Notes: generated by a model not told the origin, from the sequence alone. A stretch of DNA of 7,916 bases from Candidatus Dadabacteria bacterium (GCA_003695505.1 RFIY01000035.1:1-7916), one strand, 5' to 3'. Positions 1 to 5,357 are shown, numbered from the stretch's first letter. A program made the numbers and translations.

Positions 1-923
1 CGCGGTATCGTGCGCGTATATTCGAAACCGGGGGCGAGTTGCAGGTGATCACGGTCGTCGAACGCCAGCGGCGCCGTGGGGGAGGTATCCGCCGGCCAGA
101 AGTGCCGGTAGGCGCCTTCCAGCTTCAGGATCGCGCCGCGCACGGTCTGGGTATAGGTCAGACCGGCGTGCGTTACCGTTTGCAGCAACATCGTTGCCGG
201 ACCAGCGGGCGGCACGAACAGGATCGCTGGCTGCCCGCGATCGACGTGGTGAATCGCCTGCAGGCTCAGATCGGCACCGCGAAACGATTGCGACCAGCGC
301 AGCGCCCCCTGGGGTGCGAGCTTATGGTTGCTGATCGTCCCGTTGGTCTCGATGATGCGGACCCGCGGGTCGGGGTCGAGCGATCGCAGAAAGTTGAACC
401 GTGACCGTGGCGACGGCTTGAGCGGACGCACGACCATGGGCAGCGCAAACAGCTCCAGCAGCCCGTCTCCGGCATCGACAGCAAGCCGGACCATCGGCTC
501 ACCGACCTTGTCGAGGTTCTTGAAATCGCTGTCGAGGTTGCGGCTGTTCAACACGTCCGCCGGGTGGAAGGCCTCGGTCGCGGTCCAGTTGACGATGTCC
601 GCACCGACGCGGAGGCGAACCGGTCCCGACTTCCACTCAGCCCACAGCTCCTCGATCCAGGCGTAGCTGCGCTGCTTGTCAACCGTGTCGACGCGTCCCG
701 CGACGCGCATCCGGGCCGACCACGGCCGTTTTTTCAGGCGCGCTTCGACGCGTCCGAACAGGCCAAGACCGTAGTCGGTCGTCGCGGCATCGTCATCGGG
801 CAAAAACCCGCGCGCCTCCAGCGCAACCTGTCCCCGACTGGACAGTATGAGCGACGCGGCACTCGCCACATGCGGCACCAGGCAGGCGATCGCGAGGCAG
901 GCAAGGCTCGTGCGGAGACTCAT
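1..923 (-). CDS. Outer-membrane beta-barrel protein (DUF1302-like/porin-like), 3' end outside window
   Basis: Reading leftward from ATG 923 there is an open frame of 307 codons with no stop before the window edge, so the C-terminus is missing. Residues 1-22 form a Sec signal peptide with a hydrophobic core and a likely signal peptidase I site after Ala-Ser-Ala. The mature part has alternating polar/hydrophobic strands rich in Arg, Trp and Tyr, as in outer-membrane barrels. A block at about residues 103-129 (RLRVGADIVNW, then FHPADVLNSRN) resembles the 'RxGxQxxxW...D..N' strand-turn motif of DUF1302-type proteins found beside LolA-like and MMPL genes. The start is supported by GAGGTG at 929-934, which overlaps the upstream gene's stop codon. 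Likely role, by inference: outer-membrane component of a lipid or hydrophobic-compound transport module. Exact family not certain. Confidence 0.75.
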   Translation of the reverse strand, partial: MSLRTSLACLAIACLVPHVASAASLILSSRGQVALEARGFLPDDDAATTDYGLGLFGRVEARLKKRPWSARMRVAGRVDTVDKQRSYAWIEELWAEWKSGPVRLRVGADIVNWTATEAFHPADVLNSRNLDSDFKNLDKVGEPMVRLAVDAGDGLLELFALPMVVRPLKPSPRSRFNFLRSLDPDPRVRIIETNGTISNHKLAPQGALRWSQSFRGADLSLQAIHHVDRGQPAILFVPPAGPATMLLQTVTHAGLTYTQTVRGAILKLEGAYRHFWPADTSPTAPLAFDDRDHLQLAPGFEYTRTIP

Positions 924-932
924 GGATGCACC

Positions 933-1724
933 TCAGTCCGCCAGCGCATCGACGGTAAAGTCATCGGGGTCGAGATCGAGAAACAACTGCCGCGATGTCC
1001 ACGTCATCACAGACTTCTTGCGCGTCTGGACGTTTTCCATCGTAATCTGCCCGGCACGCCAGAAATTGCGATACTGCTGCGGCTGCTCGAAATGGGCCAC
1101 CTTCAACAGATCGCCGCGCCGGTCGTAGTATTCCGTGCGGATCGGCAGGTGAAATTCCTGGTCGATCCAGACCTTCATCCGGCTGTAACCGCTGTACCGA
1201 TTGACCGGGACCTGTTCGATGATCCAGGTGTTGCGGCCATTGACGACCTCGTCGCCGAGGTAGCGGTTGCGGTACTTTTCGACGGCGCGGGAGCCGAAAT
1301 CCTCGTAGGAAAATTCCGAGCCCATGAACGAGCCTGACTGATTGGTTGCGGCAATTCGCTTGACACGCTTGATCGCCGGCAGGTACAGCCACTGGTCGTC
1401 ATTGCCCTTTGGGTGCGACCAGGTCAGCAGCTTCGTGCCACGCACATCCGTCGGAAACACGAACTCGAACAGCGAGCGATCTTCACCGTTTTCGCCTTCG
1501 AGGATGGTGGCATTCATCTTGCGCACGACCTTGTCACCCTGTGCATTGAGCAGCACGAGTTCGAGCTCGGACCGCTCGCCTTTGAATCCGTCATCGGCGT
1601 GCTCGACGAGCGACGCGATTTCGTTGCCTCGCTGAACTGCATCTTCAGCCGGCGCCTCCGCGCGTACAACGAACGGTGACGCGACAACTGTTGCCGCGAG
1701 CATCAGCAGAAATTTGCGGAACAT
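933..1724 (-). CDS. LolA-like periplasmic outer-membrane lipoprotein-sorting family protein (PF17131 type)
   Basis: A 263-residue protein. Residues 1-22 are a Sec signal peptide (MFRKFLLMLAATVV..., cleavage near VRA/EAP), so it is periplasmic. The body carries the family's hallmark block: QWLYLPAIKRVKRI (111-124), then GSFMGSEFSYEDF (131-143), a GDEVVNGRNTW strand (157-167) and a KVWIDQEFHLPIRTEYYD stretch (184-201). These belong to the LolA-like fold that binds acyl chains in a half-barrel; proteins of this type are commonly encoded beside MMPL/RND transporters. The start at 1724 rests on AGGAGG at 1731-1736 with a 6-nt spacer and the signal peptide directly after it. The frame stays open upstream to 1904, but that extension lies inside the regulator gene and would bury the signal peptide. 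Inferred role: periplasmic carrier of a lipid or hydrophobic molecule between membranes. Confidence 0.88.
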   Translation of the reverse strand: MFRKFLLMLAATVVASPFVVRAEAPAEDAVQRGNEIASLVEHADDGFKGERSELELVLLNAQGDKVVRKMNATILEGENGEDRSLFEFVFPTDVRGTKLLTWSHPKGNDDQWLYLPAIKRVKRIAATNQSGSFMGSEFSYEDFGSRAVEKYRNRYLGDEVVNGRNTWIIEQVPVNRYSGYSRMKVWIDQEFHLPIRTEYYDRRGDLLKVAHFEQPQQYRNFWRAGQITMENVQTRKKSVMTWTSRQLFLDLDPDDFTVDALAD

Positions 1725-1726
1725 GG

Positions 1727-2317
1727 TCAACCTCCTGTGGCGTTGGGGATCTGCACGGGCAGATCGGAGAGATAGTCCAGGGCCATTCGCGTCACCGCCC
1801 GCAGGGACGGCTCGGCATCCGGGGGATCGTTTTGCAGCGTGTGCAGGATGGCCAACGAATAGATCGCACCAAAAAACATCAGCGCGAACGCCTCCGGATC
1901 GCACACCGGGAACCGGCCCTCGGCGATCCGCTCCCGCAGAATCTGCACGAGGCGGTCGAATGCGACGAGCGGAGGCGGGGCGTCAGCGTGCGCCGCCCAG
2001 ACCTGCATGGACAGCGGTGCCACTTCTTTCATGAACGCGTAGGCCGCGCACGCAATGTCGTACAACCGCCCGGAGCTGAGCTGTTCGAGCCCCTCGGTGT
2101 CTTCGAGCAGGCGCACAAACGGCGGGATGTCCTCCGGGGGGCGCATCGCCTCGGCAAAGAGGCGGTCCTTCGTGCCGAAGCGCCGAAAAATCGCCGGCGC
2201 CGAGATGCCGGCGCGTTCTGCAACGAGGTCGACGCTGGCCGCCGCGCCGTGCTCCAGGAACACCTGGCGCGCAATTTCGAGTAGCCGTTCGTCACTGATC
2301 TGGCGGGGACGGGCCAT
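1727..2317 (-). CDS. TetR/AcrR-family transcriptional regulator
   Basis: A 196-residue protein, the normal length for TetR-family repressors. The N-terminus is a classic TetR DNA-binding domain: a first helix at about residues 8-23, then the helix-turn-helix VDLVAERAGISAPAIFRRFGTKDRLFAEAM (in two parts, 29-42 and 43-58), with the usual 'GxSxxxxxRxFxxKxxLF' signature. The remaining all-helical part would bind ligand and form the dimer; its ligand cannot be read from sequence. GAGG at 2322-2325 precedes ATG 2317 at a short spacing. It is the first gene of the minus-strand operon, ending 2 nt before the LolA-like gene. The palindrome at 2326-2353 is well placed for autorepression of the whole operon. 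Inferred role: local repressor relieved by the transported compound or a related molecule. Confidence 0.92.
   Translation of the reverse strand: MARPRQISDERLLEIARQVFLEHGAAASVDLVAERAGISAPAIFRRFGTKDRLFAEAMRPPEDIPPFVRLLEDTEGLEQLSSGRLYDIACAAYAFMKEVAPLSMQVWAAHADAPPPLVAFDRLVQILRERIAEGRFPVCDPEAFALMFFGAIYSLAILHTLQNDPPDAEPSLRAVTRMALDYLSDLPVQIPNATGG
1731..1736 (-). promoter_or_regulatory. Ribosome binding site of the LolA-like gene
   Basis: On the minus strand this reads AGGAGG, six nt before ATG 1724. It lies within the last codons of the upstream tetR-type gene, whose stop codon (1729-1727) sits between it and the start. Ribosomes ending the regulator would be placed to start the next gene, so translational coupling is likely. 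Confidence 0.75.
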
Positions 2318-2325
2318 CCTGCCTC

Positions 2326-2353
2326 ATTAGTTAGTGTTGCATAACTAACTAAT
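2326..2353. promoter_or_regulatory. Palindromic operator, probable TetR-family binding site
   Basis: Two perfect 9-bp arms, ATTAGTTAG (2326-2334) and CTAACTAAT (2345-2353), are separated by 10 bp. Allowing mismatches, 12 of the 14 possible pairs across the 28-bp dyad match. It is AT-rich in a GC-rich region and starts 8 bp upstream of the regulator's ATG. Size, symmetry and position fit a TetR operator, with an additional possible effect on the divergent cNMP gene. That the adjacent regulator binds here is inference. Confidence 0.8.
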
Positions 2354-2379
2354 GTATCAGGCCCACAGCGATTGCACAA
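2351..2379 (-). promoter_or_regulatory. Possible promoter of the tetR operon
   Basis: On the minus strand TTGTGC (-35 like) is followed after 17 bp by TACATT (-10 like). Matches to consensus are 3/6 and 4/6, so the call is weak. The -10 would overlap the right arm of the operator, which fits repression by steric block. Confidence 0.35.
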
Positions 2380-2384
2380 CTCGA

Positions 2385-2406
2385 CGCGACCACACCCGCG
2401 GTCGCG
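2385..2406. repeat. Inverted repeat in the tetR-cNMP intergenic region
   Basis: CGCGACC (2385-2391) and GGTCGCG (2400-2406) form a perfect 7-bp dyad around an 8-bp spacer. It lies between the TetR operator and the cNMP gene, about 70 bp upstream of ATG 2475. It may be a second regulator site or a short hairpin; nothing shows which. Confidence 0.5.
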
Positions 2407-2438
2407 ATGTTCGCTGCATCTGCGATGATGCCGATCGC

Positions 2439-2467
2439 TTGCCTGCCCTTGCAACGACGGGTAGCAT
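2439..2467 (+). promoter_or_regulatory. Possible promoter of the cNMP-binding protein gene
   Basis: TTGCCT (2439-2444), a 17-bp spacer, then TAGCAT (2462-2467); each hexamer matches consensus at 4/6. Transcription would start at about 2474-2475, on or beside the ATG, implying a leaderless or nearly leaderless mRNA. Modest support only. Confidence 0.35.
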
Positions 2468-2474
2468 TAAGGGC

Positions 2475-2966
2475 ATGCAAAAAGCCACCGTCGAGGTCAT
2501 TGCGCGACATCCCCTGTTCCGCAAGCTGTCGCAGGCGCAAAAAGCGTCGTTGCTGCGCTGCATCGTCGAAGAGTCCGTCACGGCCAACACGCTGATCTAT
2601 CAGGAAGACAGCCAGGGCGACAGCATGTATGTCGTGATCGAAGGATCGGTGCTGCTGCAAAAGTATGTCGATGGCGATCCTGTCCCGGTCATGCGGCTGC
2701 GCCCGCGTGAGACCTTCGGCGAGCTGGCCGCACTGCTACCCGGCAACCGTCTGCTGACAGCGAAAGCGATCGACTCGGGTCTGATCGCGCGGCTGTCCCA
2801 TGCGGCGCTGCAACAACTCCAGGAGAGCGATCCCGCGACCGCGTACGCCGTGCGCAGCCGCCTGCTCGAGCACTTCCTGCTCAAGGTGCGGCATCTGCAG
2901 CCGGTCTGGAACGAGCTGCTCACGCAGGCGGTCACCGCGCTCGACGGCCGGATCGTCGGCACCTGA
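2475..2966 (+). CDS. Solo cyclic-nucleotide-binding domain protein (Crp/Fnr-type cNMP domain)
   Basis: A 163-residue protein made almost wholly of one cNMP-binding domain. It opens with the typical HPLFRKLSQAQKASLL helix (12-27), then strands including MYVVIEGSVLLQ (51-62), and a phosphate-binding cassette FGELAALLPGNRLLTAKA (81-98). The Gly-Glu and the Arg that bind cyclic-nucleotide ribose-phosphate in this family are present (E83, R92). A C-helix follows (about 112-145). No helix-turn-helix, kinase, channel or cyclase part is present, so it is not a CRP-like transcription factor and probably acts through a partner. ATG 2475 is the only ATG in frame near the domain start. The frame is open back to 2352, but that part is low-complexity and overlaps the operator. 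No strong Shine-Dalgarno precedes it. Function unknown; ligand (cAMP, cGMP or none) not decidable. Confidence 0.83.
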   Translation: MQKATVEVIARHPLFRKLSQAQKASLLRCIVEESVTANTLIYQEDSQGDSMYVVIEGSVLLQKYVDGDPVPVMRLRPRETFGELAALLPGNRLLTAKAIDSGLIARLSHAALQQLQESDPATAYAVRSRLLEHFLLKVRHLQPVWNELLTQAVTALDGRIVGT

Positions 2967-3018
2967 CCCTCAACTGCCGCACGGTTTCCGCCGATATCCA
3001 TGGCGGAGGCCGAAGCCC

Positions 3019-3444
3019 ATGGCACGACGTTATCCCTGGCTCGTCGAAGAACCTGAAGCCGGCTGGCTGGTTTGTCCGGATGCCGTGCATGTGGAATTGC
3101 GGCCGGAGCCGAACGCCGGCAATCGTACCTGCACGATACCCCCACGTGGATTTGCCGGCGTCGTCTGCCCGGTACCCCACTCCTTCGCCCCCGGACGGTA
3201 TCGGCTGCGTTTCCTGGATCTTGCCGACCCGGGTGATCTGCGCATTCATCTGCTCGGCACCGCGCGGATTCGCAAAGGGCTGTGGCACGCCGTTCTGACC
3301 GGCGCCGATCCGAGCGAGCAACAACGCTTGCGGATGCGCGCCCAGGCGGCGATCCTTGCCGTCTGGCAAGCACTCGACGGCCCCAACGCCGTGAACCGCT
3401 TCTGCCGCGTCGTCGCTCCGACCGTCCCCCAGGTCGCCGGCTGA
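3019..3444 (+). CDS. Hypothetical protein, family not recognised
   Basis: A 141-residue protein, 52 nt after the cNMP-binding gene on the same strand and probably in its transcript. GGAGG at 3005-3009 lies 9 nt before ATG 3019. There is no signal peptide or membrane segment. It begins with basic/aromatic MARRYPWLVEEPEAGW. Next comes a probably beta-rich part (about 15-75) holding three of its four cysteines (in LVCPDAV, NRTCTIPP and GVVCPVP) and the strand FAPGRYRLRFLDL. The C-terminal part is probably helical (SEQQRLRMRAQAAILAVWQAL, in parts), with a last Cys in NRFCRVV. Codon use matches the neighbours, and the sequence looks like a real folded protein. No function can be assigned; the context suggests a partner of the cNMP protein, which is inference. 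Confidence 0.65.
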   Translation: MARRYPWLVEEPEAGWLVCPDAVHVELRPEPNAGNRTCTIPPRGFAGVVCPVPHSFAPGRYRLRFLDLADPGDLRIHLLGTARIRKGLWHAVLTGADPSEQQRLRMRAQAAILAVWQALDGPNAVNRFCRVVAPTVPQVAG

Positions 3445-3593
3445 GTCCCGCGATGGCGCTCCTGCAGCGCACAACCCGTACCGTGGCAGCGGCACGATTG
3501 TTGGCGGCCCCGCCCTGAGCCGGGATCCAGCCGCCGGCCCCCCCCTACGAGAGAGCGCCGCTGCTGACAACCCCGGGCGTAACAGCGGGTGGA

Positions 3594-3625
3594 CCCCGGA
3601 TATCCGTCTGCGACGGATTCCGGGG
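3594..3625. repeat. REP-like hairpin, copy 1
   Basis: The left arm 3594-3608 pairs with the right arm 3612-3625 over 14 bp, with a single bulged T and a 3-nt loop (TGC). The ends read GACCCCGGAT and TTCCGGGGCGAC. There is no following T-run, so a standard intrinsic terminator is unlikely, although it could still stop or stabilise the transcript ending at 3444. Confidence 0.7.
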
Positions 3626-3713
3626 CGACGAGTGGAAGTGCAATGGTCTCGGGGAGAACTCTCCGTCACTTGCCGCCGCCGCGTTTCCATGCTTGACAAC
3701 AGGAGGCGGAGTG

Positions 3714-3830
3714 ATGGATACCGGTATGAGCCTGTTAGAACAGCGACTTGGAAGAATGCGTCGCTGTCGGCCACCGCGAGCAGAGCCACCCGAGCTGCGC
3801 CGCTCCCTCTTTTGGTCGCCCCGAACCTGA
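3714..3830 (+). CDS. Possible small protein of 38 residues (weak candidate)
   Basis: ATG 3714 is preceded by AGGAGG (3701-3706) with a 7-nt spacer, and an exact TTGACA sits just upstream at 3693-3698, though no good -10 follows it. The product is very basic (MDTGMSLLEQRLGRMRRC, then Pro/Arg-rich), with no signal peptide or membrane helix. Its stop lies inside REP-like copy 2, which argues against a conserved C-terminus. The ribosome-binding site is the main support; a chance ORF or remnant is equally possible. Confidence 0.22.
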   Translation: MDTGMSLLEQRLGRMRRCRPPRAEPPELRRSLFWSPRT

Positions 3831-3842
3831 TCCGGGGTCACC
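3814..3842. repeat. REP-like hairpin, copy 2 (inverted relative to copy 1)
   Basis: CCCCG (3819-3823) pairs with CGGGG (3833-3837), and outer GGT/ACC bases extend the stem with one mismatch and one wobble. Its reverse complement shares both ends with copy 1 (GACCCCGGAT at one end, TTC(C)GGGGCGAC at the other), while the interior differs. This pattern of conserved ends with a variable loop is typical of REP/BIME elements. Confidence 0.6.
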
Positions 3843-3908
3843 CGGCCGGCCGAAGGCCGGACGGAACCCTACCGCAACTCACATTCCCCGCGTAGCGGCG
3901 CTTGCGGG

Positions 3909-3936
3909 TTGTCAACGCCATTTCGGTGCGTATATT
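3909..3936 (+). promoter_or_regulatory. Promoter of pcm
   Basis: TTGTCA (3909-3914) and TATATT (3931-3936) are separated by 16 bp, each matching the sigma70 consensus at 5/6. This is the best vegetative promoter in the window. Transcription would begin at about 3942-3944, at the pcm ATG itself (3943). Confidence 0.6.
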
Positions 3937-3942
3937 CCGCTT

Positions 3943-4599
3943 ATGAATCCCACCGCCACTGACCGGAGCGCGATCGAGCGTATGCTGCGTGTCCACCTCG
4001 AAGGACGCGGCATACGCGATCCCCGTGTATTGCACGCGATGGCGACCGTGCCGCGGGATCAGTTCGTGCCCTCGGAGATGCGTGCGCACGCCTGGGACGA
4101 TGCGCCGCTGCCGATCGGCCAGGGGCAGACGATCAGCCAGCCCTACATCGTCGCGCTGATGACCGAGCTCGCTGAAATCGAGCCTGGAGACCGTGTCCTC
4201 GAGGTCGGCACCGGCTGCGGCTACCAGACGGCGGTCCTGCTGCAGTTGACCCCGCATGTCTATACGATCGAGGTCCGCCCGGAGCTGGCCGAACAGGCAC
4301 GGCGGCGGCTCGAACCCCTTGGTCTGCCTCCCGATCACCTGCGCGTCGGAGACGGATCCCGCGGCTGGCCCGAACACGCGCCGTTCGATGCGATCCTCGT
4401 CACGGCCGCGCCACGCACCGTGCCACAACCGCTGCTCGAACAACTGACGCCCGGCGGGCGGCTGGTCATCCCGGTCGGCGACGAATTCAGCGGCCAGCAA
4501 TTGCTGCGCATCCGCAAGGATCAGGAAGGCGGCTTCGCCACGGAATCGATCATTCCGGTCCGCTTCGTGCCGCTCATCCCCGAAAAGCAGACCGACTGA
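3943..4599 (+). CDS. pcm: Protein-L-isoaspartate O-methyltransferase
   Basis: A 218-residue cytoplasmic enzyme that methylates the abnormal L-isoaspartyl residues formed in ageing proteins, using S-adenosylmethionine, and so starts their repair. All family blocks are present: VPRDQFVP (36-43), LPIGQGQTISQP (56-67) with the conserved active-site Ser65, SAM motif I VLEVGTGCGYQTA (85-97), acidic E110 for the ribose, GDGSRGW (136-142), DAILVTAAP (149-157), and PVGDE (177-181) near the end. Length is normal. ATG 3943 has no Shine-Dalgarno and sits at the predicted transcription start; an in-frame ATG at 3982 (Met14) is the alternative. The usual partners surE, nlpD and rpoS are not next to it. It converges with the next gene with only 7 nt between stop codons. 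Confidence 0.95.
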   Translation: MNPTATDRSAIERMLRVHLEGRGIRDPRVLHAMATVPRDQFVPSEMRAHAWDDAPLPIGQGQTISQPYIVALMTELAEIEPGDRVLEVGTGCGYQTAVLLQLTPHVYTIEVRPELAEQARRRLEPLGLPPDHLRVGDGSRGWPEHAPFDAILVTAAPRTVPQPLLEQLTPGGRLVIPVGDEFSGQQLLRIRKDQEGGFATESIIPVRFVPLIPEKQTD

Positions 4600-4606
4600 G
4601 CCGCGG

Positions 4607-5242
4607 CTACCGCACCGCGACGCCGACGATGTGCGGCGCGACCCAGAACAGCGGCGACCAGAACGTCCTTCGCTCGTAGCGAACATTGGCAAATCCGGCC
4701 TCGTCGATCGAGCGGCCCGTGTCCCGGTCGGTCTGGCAGCCGTCGAAGACGATCGCGTGGGGCCGGTGCATCGCGCGCTGCGCGACTGAGACAATACCGG
4801 CCTTCGGCGCCGCGACATGTTCGATGAAATGAAACCGGCCGCCGGGCTTCAGGATCCGGCGGACTTCAGCAAGAACCTGTCGCGGATCGTTGACGGAACA
4901 CAGGACAAGGGTGCTGACGACGTGGTCGGCTGTTTCATCCTCGACGTCCATCTGCTCGCCGTGTACGCCACGGATGTCGACTTCGACGCCCGCTTCGGCC
5001 GCAGCCGCGCGCAACCGGTCATGCATCGCGGGATTGGGTTCGACCGCGATCACGCGCTGCCCGGGCCGGTAGTAGCGCATGTTCGCACCGGTACCTGCAC
5101 CAATTTCGACAACCGTACCCGAAACTTCCGCGAACATCCGCTGCTTGTCGTCCCCGTACATGCGGTCCATCGTCGGTTCGATACGGTTCAGGAACCATGC
5201 GTGAAACCGTTTACCAAACGGAAGCGTCTCGGGCGTAGTCAT
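4607..5242 (-). CDS. Class I SAM-dependent methyltransferase, METTL7/TMT1-like
   Basis: A 211-residue soluble protein. SAM motif I is VVEIGAGTGAN (44-54), with the acidic ribose-binding residue E68 in AVEPNP, motif III in ADHVVSTLVLCSV (105-117), and LKPGGRFHFIEHVAAP (131-146). The run TLVLCSV, EHVAAP, FDGC (166-169) and PHIVGVAV (203-210) is strongly reminiscent of animal METTL7A/B (TMT1), which methylate small alkyl thiols. The hydrophobic N-terminal ER anchor of those enzymes is absent here. Start 5242 is preferred: GGAAGG (5249-5254) lies 6 nt before it, whereas it directly abuts the in-frame ATG at 5248. Divergent from the glutamate-synthase-like gene. Alternatives within the Methyltransf_11 group include phospholipid or quinone methyltransferases. 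Substrate is not proven. Confidence 0.85.
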   Translation of the reverse strand: MTTPETLPFGKRFHAWFLNRIEPTMDRMYGDDKQRMFAEVSGTVVEIGAGTGANMRYYRPGQRVIAVEPNPAMHDRLRAAAAEAGVEVDIRGVHGEQMDVEDETADHVVSTLVLCSVNDPRQVLAEVRRILKPGGRFHFIEHVAAPKAGIVSVAQRAMHRPHAIVFDGCQTDRDTGRSIDEAGFANVRYERRTFWSPLFWVAPHIVGVAVR

Positions 5243-5277
5243 CGGCATCCTTCCATTCCGGCGATTTGCGCTGTCTG

Positions 5278-5287
5278 CATTATAATG
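5278..5287. promoter_or_regulatory. Self-complementary -10 box in the divergent intergenic region
   Basis: CATTATAATG is a perfect palindrome: it contains TATAAT on the plus strand (5281-5286) and TATAAT on the minus strand (5284-5279). Starts would fall at about 5293 (plus, 65-nt leader to ATG 5358) and 5272 (minus, 30-nt leader to ATG 5242). Neither direction has a good -35 hexamer at 16-18 bp, so strength or activator dependence is unknown. Confidence 0.55.
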
Positions 5288-5357
5288 GCTGGCAACATGG
5301 ACGGTCGGCAGCGCCTGAGGTTCCGGCCGCGCAGGATTACGCTCAGGGGAGATACGC

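Larger units (their letters stand above)
3445..3942. other. Intergenic region of about 500 nt
   Basis: No long coding region is convincing here on either strand. It contains two REP-like hairpins in inverted orientation, a GC hairpin (3846-3860: CCGGCC, GAA loop, GGCCGG), a short dyad (GGAGA 3653-3657 / TCTCC 3660-3664), a weak 38-codon ORF, and the pcm promoter. A further motif at about 3514-3532 (GAGCCGGGATCCAG) resembles a fragment of common proteobacterial REP sequences, but no partner arm was found. Confidence 0.7.

Noticed and set aside
564-1337. Plus-strand open frame of 257 codons
   Set aside because: Antisense to the barrel protein and LolA-like genes, both of which have signal peptides, ribosome-binding sites and family motifs. 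It is a GC-rich shadow frame.
1725-1904. N-terminal extension of the LolA-like gene
   Set aside because: The frame is open, but it overlaps the regulator's coding region, and the signal peptide and AGGAGG place the start at 1724.
2352-2474. Upstream extension of the cNMP gene from ATG 2352
   Set aside because: That ATG lies in the TetR operator, has no ribosome-binding site, and the added residues lie outside the cNMP domain and show no protein-like pattern.
2600-3472. Minus-strand open frame of 290 codons, and another at 2932-3789
   Set aside because: Arg/Ser-rich composition with no motifs, antisense to the cNMP and hypothetical genes. Typical of high-GC shadow frames.
3594-3625. Intrinsic terminator for the cNMP operon
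   Set aside because: The hairpin is strong, but no U-run follows and it lies about 150 nt past the stop codon; its shared ends with copy 2 fit a REP element better.
3748-3942. N-terminal extension of pcm
   Set aside because: It would run through the REP-like element and the pcm promoter; family members start at about the position of ATG 3943 or 3982.
4599-4608. AGCCGCGGCT palindrome joining the pcm and methyltransferase stop codons
   Set aside because: Only 10 bp and GC-rich; a usable hairpin would have a three-pair stem. Probably chance.
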